A DNA stretch of 37,533 nucleotides. Source: JAZDJP01 sp043803805. GTDB taxonomy: Bacteria > Planctomycetota > JAZDJP01. The notes under the pieces are model-generated. The model was not told where the DNA came from and searched no databases. It was given only the letters and a program-made list of their open reading frames with translations. Positions within the stretch are counted from its first letter, which is position 1; every line of letters begins with the position of its first letter. The translations under genes were made by a program, and so were the position numbers. Of this stretch, positions 26,563-33,784 are shown one piece after another. The stretch spans positions 1-37,533 of the forward strand of contig JAZDJP010000103.1 in the NCBI GenBank assembly GCA_043803805.1, given 5' to 3'.

Positions 26563-28349
26563 CGGGCGAGTTTCCCCTTGAGCCAGGCCCGCCAGGAGGT
26601 TTCGAGCGCGGCGAAATCATCCCATCCGCCCATCTTCCGGAGAAGCGGTTCCAGGGGTTCCGATCGGCTGGCCCGGGCCAGGGCGGCGAGCGCGGGAAAT
26701 CCCTTTTCCGCGATGAGGTAATCCCCCAGCCGGTAGGCCGCGGCGTAATATAAATTGACCTTGTCCGCCGGGTAGGTTTCGAGCATCACGAGTTCCGAAA
26801 GCGGCATGAGGCCGCCGCGGGCGAGGCCCTCCCGGAGGAGATTGTCGAGGGTGTTCCGCTTCGCCTCGTTTTCCCCGCGGATGGCGACCGCCTCCTGGAT
26901 CCATCGCGGCACGGGCGGCGCGTCGGGCCTGTCCGCCGGCCCGACGAGGTTCGCGAAGAGGACATGGGCGAGTTCATGGGGGAGGGCGGACGACGCGAAC
27001 TGGGCGGCCTTCGGGTAGGTGGCAATTGAAAAAATCCCCTGGCCGGATTTGTTGAAGCGGATGTTGCTCACCCCGCCGGACCAGGCGGGTTGTCCCGTGG
27101 TGCGGGTGTAGTCCTCCGCGTCCCGGTGGATGCGGAGGGTGCAGGGGAATTCCCCCGGTCCCCAGCCGCCGCCGATCTCGCTCGTGAGCCGCCGGTATTC
27201 GAATTCCAGGACGAGTTTCGCCTCCTCCGCGGCCGCGGGATTCCGGTGGAGAATCACGAAGTGCTCCGTCCGGAGTTCCTGGTCGGTGTCGCCGGACGCC
27301 TCCGGTTTCGGGGCGGAGGGAGGTTCAAAGGATAATTTCAGGTTGGCGATGATGCTCTCGGCCGACTTCCGGAGCGCCGTGACAGCGGCCAAGTCCGGCG
27401 CGGGGGGGATCTCCCGGCCCGTGATGCGGGCGAACCGGGCCGCGGCGTCGGGAAATTCCCCGGCGGCCATGTGACAGACCCCCATTAAATAAATCGAATT
27501 CGGATCATCCGGGCAGACAGCCAGGGTCTCGGCGATGTATTTCCGGGCCTCCGGGAATTTTTCCGCGTTGACGAGCGGTAGCGCCAACCGCGCCCGGCAC
27601 CAGGCCCAACGGGGGGCGATTTTCCCGATGGATCCCCGGTCGAGGGCCATCGCGCGGTCGTAGGCCGCCAGGGCCTTTTCGGCGTCCGGGGGGACGGTTT
27701 GAATGGCGGTGTCGCCGATCCCGGCGTGGCACTGTGCGATCTTGGCGCGCAGGGCATCCGCTTCCTGCGGGAATGTCTCGAGGGCCGTTTCGAATACACG
27801 GCGGGATTCCTCGTATCGGGCCAGGGCGAGGAGGGCGTCTCCTTCCGTGAGTTTTCCCCGGATCGCCCGGACGGCCGTCGCGGCCTCCGCGGCAAGTGTC
27901 GCGATGGTCGTGTCGTCCGGAAACGCCGCGCGGCCGCCCTCCAGGAGTTCCGCGGCGTCGAGGGATTTCCCGGCGTCGAGATACCGACGGCCGCCCTCCC
28001 GCACCGTCTCCCGCCAGGCCGCAAGGGCCTTTTCCCGTTCGTCGCCCGACAGGCGTTCCATGAGGGACTGATAGTGGCGATGGGCGGCCAGATATTCCCC
28101 GCGATTCCGGAGGGTCTCCCCCCGGCGAAGGGCAAAATTCCCGTCGCCTTCGCGTTCGATTTTCTTGATTTCGCGCCGCTCGAACGAAATGATCCCCTGC
28201 GGCACTTCCACGGTGATTTTCCTGGTGTCCTCCCGGACGATGCGGCCCTCGATCCGGTTCCCGTTCTTGAGGAGAATGACGTCCCCCCGGACCGCGGGGG
28301 TGAGGGTGATGGCGAGCAGGGCGACGGTAACGCCGGGGGTGACGCGCAT
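26559..28349 (-). CDS. Exported TPR protein with gluzincin metallopeptidase domain
   Basis: A 596-residue protein with signal peptide (MRVTPGVTVALLAITLTPAVRG). A small beta-rich module (about 23-65: VILLKNGNRIEGRIVRED...) follows, then TPR-like helices (about 75-320). The C-terminal peptidase-MA-like domain has HELAH at 458-462 and the third ligand in PRWIQEAVA (about 485), giving HExxH plus Glu. It is probably periplasmic or surface-attached; the substrate is unknown. The start at 28349 is fixed by TAAAAT six bases upstream and the signal peptide. Its stop overlaps ribD by 4 nt, an unexpected operon pairing with no known functional link. Confidence 0.82.
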   Translation of the reverse strand: MRVTPGVTVALLAITLTPAVRGDVILLKNGNRIEGRIVREDTRKITVEVPQGIISFERREIKKIEREGDGNFALRRGETLRNRGEYLAAHRHYQSLMERLSGDEREKALAAWRETVREGGRRYLDAGKSLDAAELLEGGRAAFPDDTTIATLAAEAATAVRAIRGKLTEGDALLALARYEESRRVFETALETFPQEADALRAKIAQCHAGIGDTAIQTVPPDAEKALAAYDRAMALDRGSIGKIAPRWAWCRARLALPLVNAEKFPEARKYIAETLAVCPDDPNSIYLMGVCHMAAGEFPDAAARFARITGREIPPAPDLAAVTALRKSAESIIANLKLSFEPPSAPKPEASGDTDQELRTEHFVILHRNPAAAEEAKLVLEFEYRRLTSEIGGGWGPGEFPCTLRIHRDAEDYTRTTGQPAWSGGVSNIRFNKSGQGIFSIATYPKAAQFASSALPHELAHVLFANLVGPADRPDAPPVPRWIQEAVAIRGENEAKRNTLDNLLREGLARGGLMPLSELVMLETYPADKVNLYYAAAYRLGDYLIAEKGFPALAALARASRSEPLEPLLRKMGGWDDFAALETSWRAWLKGKLAR

Positions 28350-28355
28350 GAGCCC

Positions 28356-28385
28356 ATTTTACACTTGACAGACCCTTCTCCGCAA
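28356..28385 (-). promoter_or_regulatory. Promoter of the metallopeptidase-ribD operon (leaderless)
   Basis: On the minus strand, -35 TTGCGG (28380-28385), 18-nt spacer and -10 TAAAAT (28356-28361). Six bases (GGGCTC) lie between the -10 and the ATG at 28349. It overlaps the divergent rpmE promoter, so the two must compete for polymerase. Confidence 0.65.
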
Positions 28386-28393
28386 GATATCGT
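28365..28393 (+). promoter_or_regulatory. rpmE promoter
   Basis: -35 TTGACA (28365-28370), 17-nt spacer, -10 TATCGT (28388-28393). Transcription would start near 28400, giving a normal short leader with AGGAGA (28413-28418) before the ATG at 28426. This contrasts with the leaderless genes. Confidence 0.75.
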
Positions 28394-28425
28394 CCCGAAT
28401 CCATTTGCGTTCAGGAGAGACTGAT

Positions 28426-28926
28426 ATGAAGGCGGGAATTCATCCCGAGTATGTCGCGGCGACCATGACCTGCGGATGCGGGTCGGTGGTCAAGACTCGG
28501 TCCACCAAGGCGAACATCACGGTGGAGGTATGCGCTTCCTGCCATCCGTTCTTCACGGGCAAGCAGAAATTCGTGGACACGGCCGGCCGCGTCGAGAAGT
28601 TCCAGAAGAAATTCAGTTGGGACGACGAGAAGGCCAAGACCGTCAAGAAGGCGCCCGCGGCCAAGGTGGTGGCGACGGAGGCCCCGAAGAAGAAGGTCAA
28701 GCGCCCGGCGGTGGTGTTCCTCGCCTCCCAACCCTTGAAGAAGCCGATGCGGGGCGGCAAGGGAGGGTATCCGGACGAGGCCGTGGCGGCGCCCGCCAAG
28801 CCGGCCGTCAAGGGTGGAAATCCCGCCGCCGAGGCGCCGAAGCCGGCCGCCGCGGCCGAGGTCAAACCCGCCGAGGCGAGCGCCCCGGCGCCCGAAGTGA
28901 AACCCGAACCCGAGAAGAAGGCCTAG
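28426..28926 (+). CDS. rpmE: Ribosomal protein bL31 with long C-terminal extension
   Basis: A 166-residue protein. The first 66 or so residues are a standard bL31 of the zinc (C+) type: MKAGIHPEY, TCGCG (Cys16, Cys18), VCASCHPFFTGKQ (second Cys pair) and GRVEKFQKKF. The remaining 100 residues are low complexity, rich in Ala, Lys, Pro and Glu, alternately basic and then acidic towards the end. Canonical bL31 has about 70 residues, so more than half is an unusual extension, probably disordered. The start is set by AGGAGA and the family N-terminus. It is followed by a strong terminator and is probably monocistronic. Confidence 0.93.
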   Translation: MKAGIHPEYVAATMTCGCGSVVKTRSTKANITVEVCASCHPFFTGKQKFVDTAGRVEKFQKKFSWDDEKAKTVKKAPAAKVVATEAPKKKVKRPAVVFLASQPLKKPMRGGKGGYPDEAVAAPAKPAVKGGNPAAEAPKPAAAAEVKPAEASAPAPEVKPEPEKKA

Positions 28927-28939
28927 TTCACGAATTCCG

Positions 28940-28979
28940 AAGGAGGGGTGGTGTCATGCCACCCCTCCTTTTTCTTTTT
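28940..28979 (+). terminator. Intrinsic terminator after rpmE
   Basis: AAGGAGGGGTGG (28940-28951) pairs perfectly with CCACCCCTCCTT (28959-28970) around a 7-nt loop, followed by TTTCTTTTT. It separates rpmE from prfA. Confidence 0.92.
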
Positions 28980-29027
28980 CGTGTTTTCGTGGTGTGATTT
29001 TTATCCGTTTCGCGTTTTCGTGGTGCC

Positions 29028-30104
29028 ATGTTTGAACGCCTCGACAAAATGTCCGCCCGCTACGAGGAGTTGGCGAAACTCCTCGCCGATCCCGCCGTCA
29101 TCCAGGGCGATCCCAATTACAAGAATTATCTCCGGGAGCACGGCATCCTTAAGCGCCTCGTGGAGCGTTACCGGCGTTTCCGGGACGTCCTCCGCCGGAA
29201 AATGGAGACGGAGGCGCTTCTCGTGGATCCCGCGGGGGACAAGGACATCCAGGCGCTGGCCCGGGAAGAGATGGCGGTTCTCGTCGTCGAGGAGGAGGAG
29301 TTGCTTCTGGAACTCGAGGGTGCGCTCCTGACGGAGGACGCCCATGCCGGCCGCGGCATCATCCTCGAGGTGCGGGCCGGGACGGGCGGGGATGAGGCGA
29401 GTTTGTTCGCCTACGATCTGGTCCGGATGTACATCCGGTACGCCGAGCATCAGGGCTGGAAGACGGAGATGCTGGACTCCAGCGCGTCCGACGTGAAGGG
29501 ATTGAAGGAGGCGGTGCTCTCCATTGTGGGGGATGGGGTTTACCGGCGGCTCCGGTTCGAGAGCGGCGGCCACCGCGTCCAGCGCGTTCCCGCGACCGAG
29601 GCGGCGGGGCGGATCCACACGTCGCTGGCGACCGTGGCGGTGCTGCCGGAGATCGAGGAGGTCGAAATCGACATCAAACCGGAGGACATCCGGGTGGAGA
29701 CCTGCCGGGCGGGGGGCGCGGGCGGCCAGCTCGTCAACAAAACCGAGTCCGCCATCCGGATCGTCCATCTCGCGACCAACCTCGTCGTCCAATGCCAGAA
29801 TGAGCGTTCCCAGCGCCAGAATCGGGAACAGGCGATGCGCATCCTCCGGAGCCGGCTCTATGACCTGGAGCAGGGAAAGGTCAAGGCGGTGCGGGAGGCC
29901 GAACGCCGCAATAAAATCGGGTCGGGGGATCGGAACGGGCGCATCCGGACCTACAACTTCCCCCAGGGCCGTGTCACGGACCACCGGATCAACGTGACGC
30001 TCTACAACCTGGAAGTGTTCATGGACGGCGCCCTCGATCCGCTCCTCACGGCGCTGGAAAAGGCGGAGAGGGAGTTGAGGCTGAAGGGAATGAACAATCC
30101 CTGA
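29028..30104 (+). CDS. prfA: Peptide chain release factor 1
   Basis: A 358-residue class I release factor for UAA/UAG. RVPATEAAGRIHTS carries the RF1-type PAT anticodon-like tripeptide (about 187-189). GAGGQLVNKTESAIRI holds the catalytic GGQ (about 232-234); the residue after GGQ is Leu where most relatives have His. The final stretch AERELRLKGMNNP is duplicated downstream of hicBA copy 2. The prmC methyltransferase gene that often follows prfA is absent here. The start at 29028 agrees with the family N-terminus, and no ribosome binding site is evident; GCGTTTTCGTGGTG sits directly upstream. Confidence 0.95.
   Translation: MFERLDKMSARYEELAKLLADPAVIQGDPNYKNYLREHGILKRLVERYRRFRDVLRRKMETEALLVDPAGDKDIQALAREEMAVLVVEEEELLLELEGALLTEDAHAGRGIILEVRAGTGGDEASLFAYDLVRMYIRYAEHQGWKTEMLDSSASDVKGLKEAVLSIVGDGVYRRLRFESGGHRVQRVPATEAAGRIHTSLATVAVLPEIEEVEIDIKPEDIRVETCRAGGAGGQLVNKTESAIRIVHLATNLVVQCQNERSQRQNREQAMRILRSRLYDLEQGKVKAVREAERRNKIGSGDRNGRIRTYNFPQGRVTDHRINVTLYNLEVFMDGALDPLLTALEKAERELRLKGMNNP
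30065..30094 (+). repeat. prfA 3' end (direct repeat, first copy)
   Basis: It lies within the last codons of prfA, matches 30638-30667 at 28 of 30 positions, and both differences are silent in the prfA frame. Confidence 0.88.
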
Positions 30105-30115
30105 TATCAATACGC

Positions 30116-30144
30116 TTGGCGTCGCTGCCGGCAGGTGGTAATAT
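30116..30144 (+). promoter_or_regulatory. Promoter with palindromic operator for hicBA copy 2
   Basis: -35 TTGGCG (30116-30121), 17-nt spacer, -10 TAATAT (30139-30144). The spacer contains the perfect 10-bp palindrome CTGCCGGCAG (30125-30134), well placed as an operator for autoregulation by the TA complex. The leader has GGGGCGGG before the ATG at 30175. Confidence 0.65.
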
Positions 30145-30174
30145 ACATTAGGAAATTGATAAGGGGCGGGTGAC

Positions 30175-30399
30175 ATGAAATCGCTCAAGATCGTTGTCGA
30201 GAAGCATCCGGACGTCTACGTGGCATATCCTCTCGGTGTCAAGGGAGTGGTCGTCGGCCAAGGGGAGACATATGAGGCCGCAGTGGCCGATCTGAAGTCG
30301 GCTCTTCAATTTCACGTGCAAACCTTTGGTGTACACACGCTGGATGTGGATCCTCCGATCATCGAGGCGTTCATCGCCGAGGCGGGGGTGCCGACCTGA
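30175..30399 (+). CDS. hicB: HicB-like antitoxin, copy 2
   Basis: A 74-residue HicB-family protein: LKIVVEKHPDVYVAYPLGVKGVVVGQGETYEAAVADLKSALQFHV shows the strand-strand-strand-helix core. The C-terminus (PPIIEAFIAEAGVPT) is short. It is only distantly similar to copy 1, so the two pairs are not recent duplicates. The stop and the hicA start share one base (TGATG). The ribosome binding site is GGGGCGGG. Confidence 0.82.
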   Translation: MKSLKIVVEKHPDVYVAYPLGVKGVVVGQGETYEAAVADLKSALQFHVQTFGVHTLDVDPPIIEAFIAEAGVPT

Positions 30400-30638
30400 T
30401 GTCCAAGTTCCCGGTGGATGCGCCCAGCCGGAATGTGATCAGGGCGCTCCAATCGCTTGGCTTTCGCCTGGTCCGTGAGGGAAATCACATCTCAATGGAT
30501 CGGGCGAATTCCGACGGGACATCCACCCCGCTCACGATGCCCAACCACCCGACCATCAAGGGTTCGACGCTGAGAACCATCCTGACCCAGGCCGGAATAT
30601 CCCGGGACGATTTCCTGAAGGCCTTCTACGGAAAATAG
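30399..30638 (+). CDS. hicA: HicA-family toxin, copy 2
   Basis: A 79-residue HicA: SRNVIRALQSLGFRLVREGNHISM has the catalytic His in GNHISM, and LTMPNHPTIKGSTLRTILTQAGISRDDFLKAF is the canonical C-terminal half. It is translationally coupled to the antitoxin. Its TAG stop shares its last base with the duplicated prfA 3' end that follows. Confidence 0.92.
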   Translation: MSKFPVDAPSRNVIRALQSLGFRLVREGNHISMDRANSDGTSTPLTMPNHPTIKGSTLRTILTQAGISRDDFLKAFYGK

Positions 30639-30667
30639 GAGCGGGAGTTGAGGCTCAAGGGAATGAA
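30638..30667 (+). repeat. Second copy of the prfA 3' end after hicBA copy 2
   Basis: In frame it reads ERELRLKGMNS followed by TGA, against ERELRLKGMNNP and TGA in prfA. It thus keeps both the codons and a stop near the same place. The distance to the first copy is 573 nt. Confidence 0.88.
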
Positions 30668-30685
30668 TTCATGAAATGATGAAAT

Positions 30686-30724
30686 GAGTTTGGGAGTTCA
30701 GGAGTTCAGGAGTCTGGGAGTTCG
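30686..30724 (+). repeat. GAGTTCAG octamer array
   Basis: GAGTTTGG, GAGTTCAG, GAGTTCAG, GAGTCTGG and GAGTTCG form five units in 8-bp register, just before the orphan gene at 30730. Confidence 0.8.
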
Positions 30725-30729
30725 AAGAA

Positions 30730-31047
30730 ATGATGAATAATGAAATGGCTGATTGCGTTGAGTCTTTTCTGAGGGGAGAAGGCAGTATGTTTTTTATTGT
30801 GAGGGCAGGGGTTGTTCCGAGTAATCTTAAGCGACAGGATTTTCTTTTTCGCAAACTCGACGATACATGTATTTCTATTCTCGGGTCACTGTGGTTTGAT
30901 AAGGCAGAAGAGTTTCTAAGGAAGAACTTTTCTGTTGTGAATGCGAAGCTGTATTGTGTTGTCGAAGTGCGCGGGGTTGATTTCAAGGCGTTTCTTTCTC
31001 AATTCAGTGCTGATGAAAAAAGGCTTGTAAAGATAGAGATGATATAG
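30730..31047 (+). CDS. Hypothetical protein, AT-rich
   Basis: A 105-residue protein with no recognised family. The ATG at 30730 is the first start; 30745 and 30787 are also possible and none has a clear ribosome binding site. The composition is mixed alpha/beta with no membrane segment (MFFIVRAGVVPSNLKRQDFLFRK starts a plausible compact domain). It is much AT-richer than the neighbouring purine and prfA genes, which suggests transfer. It stands between octamer and heptamer arrays. It may be real or decaying. Confidence 0.5.
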   Translation: MMNNEMADCVESFLRGEGSMFFIVRAGVVPSNLKRQDFLFRKLDDTCISILGSLWFDKAEEFLRKNFSVVNAKLYCVVEVRGVDFKAFLSQFSADEKRLVKIEMI

Positions 31048-31063
31048 ACGAATCCGTATTCCG

Positions 31064-31093
31064 GCTGAATGCTGACCGCTGATCGCTGAATGC
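31064..31093 (+). repeat. CTGAATG heptamer array
   Basis: CTGAATG, CTGACCG, CTGATCG, CTGAATG run in 7-bp register after the hypothetical gene. It is related to the AGTGCTG array at 23539. Confidence 0.75.
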
Positions 31094-31112
31094 TTTCCTG
31101 CGGTGTTTCTGC

Positions 31113-31143
31113 GAATCCCGAGCCCCGAGTCCCGATTCCCGGG
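31113..31143 (+). repeat. TCCCGAG heptamer array
   Basis: TCCCGAG, CCCCGAG, TCCCGAT, TCCCGGG run in 7-bp register just downstream of the purH stop (purH is on the minus strand). It could be part of the operon's 3' end. Confidence 0.7.
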
Positions 31144-31168
31144 TTTCTGCGAGATACGCTTCACGATT

Positions 31169-32680
31169 TCAGTGCCTGAACTGCCGCTCCCCCGTAAACA
31201 TCATCGCCAGTCCCAGTTCATCCGCCCGCTTGATCGTCTCGGCGTCCCGCAGCGCCCCGCCCGGCTGGATGATCACGGCGACGCCCGCCGCCGCCGCGGC
31301 CTCGATGCCGTCCGGGAACGGGTAGAAGGCGTCCGAGGCGCAGGCGCCGCCTTTCGCGCGCCCCGCGGCCTTTTTCGCGGCGATCTCGCCGGATTCCACG
31401 CGGTTCTGCTGGCCCGCGCCGATGCCGACGGCCTGCTGGTCTTTCGCGAGAACGATCGAGTTGGATTTCACGTGGCCGCACACCCGCCAGGCGAATTCCG
31501 CGTCTCGCCATTCCGCTTCGGTGGGGGCGCGTTTGGTGACGACCTTCCAGGTGTCCCGGGTCGCGGCGAAATGCGGCGGGTCCTGGACGAGGAAACCCCC
31601 GGTGATCTGGCGGAAATCGAGCGTTTCGGCCTTGGGCGGCGGCGCCTCAAGAAGCCGGGTGTTCTTGCGTTTCTTGATGAGAACGTCGAGCGAGCCCGGC
31701 GCGTAGGCCGGAGCGATGACGACGTCGGCCTGGGGACCGGTGGCCATGGCCTCTGCGGTTTTCATGTCGAGCGGCTGATTGAAGGCGACGATGCCCCCGA
31801 AGGCCGAGCGTTCGTCGCAGGCAAGCGCCTTCGCGTAGGCTTCGGCGAGCGAGGCGCCGCAGGCCGCCCCGCAGGGGTTGGCGTGCTTGATGATGGCCGA
31901 TACCGGGCCGCTCCCGAGGTCGTGGGCAAGCCGCCAGGCGGCGTCGGCGTCGTAAAAATTGAGATATGATAATGGCACCCCCGCGTGCTGGCGGACGGAA
32001 TCCCATACGCCCCGCGTCCCCGCATGCCGGTAGCGCGCCGCCTTCTGGTGGGGATTCTCCCCGTACCGCAGAGTCTCCTCCGTCCGTTCGAGCGCCAGGA
32101 TGATGTGGCGGGGGAGGGACTCGTTCCGCTGGAGCCATTTGACAATCGCCGCGTCGAAGGCGGCGGTGCGCGCGAATGCCGCCAACGCCAGTTCCCGTCG
32201 CGTCGTGTCCGAAAGCGTCCCTGTCGCCCGCAGGTCCGCCAGGACCAGCGGATACTGGGAGGCGTCCGTCACGATGCCGACATGGGCGTGGTTTTTCGCC
32301 GCGGCGCGCACCATGGCGGGGCCGCCGATGTCAATCGTCTCGATGTCGGGCCGTTCGAGGAAGGGATAAAGGCCCACCACGACGAGCGAGAACGGTTTGA
32401 TTTCGTGTTTGGCCATGTCGGCGCGGTGGCTTTCCTTGGCGAGGTCGGCGAGGATTCCCCCGTGGATCCTGGGATGAAGCGTCACGACGCGGTGGTCGAG
32501 CATCGCGGGGGTCCCGGTGATGGATTCAACGGTCGTGACGGGCAGGCCGGCCTTGACGAGCGCTGCGGCCGTACCGCCGGAGGAGACGAGTTCAATCCCG
32601 ATTTCGTGGAGGGATTTCGCGAATTCAACGATGCCGGTCTTGTCGTAGACGCTGAGGAGGGCGCGTTTCACAGGAGGCAT
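31169..32680 (-). CDS. purH: AICAR formyltransferase / IMP cyclohydrolase
   Basis: A 503-residue bifunctional enzyme for the last two steps to IMP. The MGS-like cyclohydrolase domain comes first (RALLSVYDKTGIVEFAKSL, SSGGTAAAL, TPAMLDHRVVTLHPRIHGG). The formyltransferase follows with RYGENPHQKAA, IKHANPCGAA, SAFGGIVAFN, VCGHVKSNSIVLAKD and SDAFYPFPDGIE, ending in MMFTGERQFRH. The ATG at 32680 is preferred because GAGGAA lies just upstream; another in-frame ATG is at 32692. It is the last gene of the purine operon, 13 nt after purM. Confidence 0.97.
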   Translation of the reverse strand: MPPVKRALLSVYDKTGIVEFAKSLHEIGIELVSSGGTAAALVKAGLPVTTVESITGTPAMLDHRVVTLHPRIHGGILADLAKESHRADMAKHEIKPFSLVVVGLYPFLERPDIETIDIGGPAMVRAAAKNHAHVGIVTDASQYPLVLADLRATGTLSDTTRRELALAAFARTAAFDAAIVKWLQRNESLPRHIILALERTEETLRYGENPHQKAARYRHAGTRGVWDSVRQHAGVPLSYLNFYDADAAWRLAHDLGSGPVSAIIKHANPCGAACGASLAEAYAKALACDERSAFGGIVAFNQPLDMKTAEAMATGPQADVVIAPAYAPGSLDVLIKKRKNTRLLEAPPPKAETLDFRQITGGFLVQDPPHFAATRDTWKVVTKRAPTEAEWRDAEFAWRVCGHVKSNSIVLAKDQQAVGIGAGQQNRVESGEIAAKKAAGRAKGGACASDAFYPFPDGIEAAAAAGVAVIIQPGGALRDAETIKRADELGLAMMFTGERQFRH

Positions 32681-32693
32681 GGGTTTCCTCATG

Positions 32694-33773
32694 CTATACG
32701 ATCCGCACGTCCTGCTGTCCCTTCACGATTTCCCCGATGACGCGGGGTTTCTCCCCGAACCGTTTCAGAGTCGCCAGGACCCGGTCGGCCTCCAAACGGG
32801 CGGCGCAGATGGTGAGGCCGATGCCCATATTGAAGACGCGGAACATTTCGTCTTCGTCAATCTTCCCCAGACGCCGGATCATGTTGAAGATGGGGGCGGC
32901 CGGCCAGGATCCTTTTTCGATCCGGATGGCGCACGTCTTCGGGATGACCCGGTTCGGGTTCTCGAAGAGCCCGCCGCCGGTGATGTGGGCGATGCCGCGG
33001 ATGACACGGCGGGGCTCGTGTTTGGCCAGAAGGTTCTTTGCCAGACGCGCGTAGATGCGCGTGGGTTGGAGAAGCGCCTCCCCGAGAGTCTCCCCGAGGT
33101 CCGGGTAACGCTTGTTCAGGGAGAGTTTCGCGTCGGCCAGGAGCACCTTCCGGACGAGGGAATAGCCGTTGGAATGGAGTCCGTTCGACAGGATGCCGAT
33201 GACGATATCCCCCGGCACGGTGCCCCGCCCGTCAATGATCCGGTCCTTGTCCACGACGCCCGTGGCGAAGCCGGCGAGGTCGTATTCGCCGGGGGCGTAG
33301 AAGCCGGGGAGTTCCGCCGTTTCTCCCCCCAGAAGCGCGCACTGGGCCTGGCGGCAGCCGGCGGCGATGCCGCTGACGATCTGTTGAAGTTTCGGCGGGT
33401 GGATTTTTGAGGCGGCGACATAGTCCAGGAAGAACAGCGGCCGCGCCCCCTGCACGATAAGATCATTAACCGACATCGCGACGAGATCGATGCCGACGGT
33501 GTCGTGCTTGTTCATCAGGAAGGCGATCTTGAGTTTCGTCCCCACGCCGTCCGTGCATCCCACCAGGACGGGTTTGCGGAAGGCGGTGAGGTTTTTCAGG
33601 CCCGCCGCGGACTTCCCGAGCAGGGCCGAAAGATCGTACAGCCCGCTGAAGCCGCCGTCGTTGTCCATCACCTGTTTGTCGTAGGTCGAGCGGAGGACGG
33701 GGAGGATCCGGTCCACCACGTTGTTCCCGGCGGCGATGTCCACGCCCGCGCGGGCGTAAGCGCTTTGTTTCAT
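32694..33773 (-). CDS. purM: Phosphoribosylformylglycinamidine cyclo-ligase (AIR synthetase)
   Basis: A 359-residue enzyme forming the imidazole ring of AIR. SAYARAGVDIAAGN, GCTDGVGTKLKIAF, DLVAMSVNDLIVQGARPLFFLDY, LLGGETAELPGFY, GILSNGLHSNGYSLVR and AHITGGGLFENPNR are all PurM landmarks. The start at 33773 fits the family N-terminus; AGGA upstream overlaps the purF stop, so expression is coupled. Length is standard or slightly long. Confidence 0.97.
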   Translation of the reverse strand: MKQSAYARAGVDIAAGNNVVDRILPVLRSTYDKQVMDNDGGFSGLYDLSALLGKSAAGLKNLTAFRKPVLVGCTDGVGTKLKIAFLMNKHDTVGIDLVAMSVNDLIVQGARPLFFLDYVAASKIHPPKLQQIVSGIAAGCRQAQCALLGGETAELPGFYAPGEYDLAGFATGVVDKDRIIDGRGTVPGDIVIGILSNGLHSNGYSLVRKVLLADAKLSLNKRYPDLGETLGEALLQPTRIYARLAKNLLAKHEPRRVIRGIAHITGGGLFENPNRVIPKTCAIRIEKGSWPAAPIFNMIRRLGKIDEDEMFRVFNMGIGLTICAARLEADRVLATLKRFGEKPRVIGEIVKGQQDVRIV

Positions 33774-33784
33774 GGGGTATGTCC

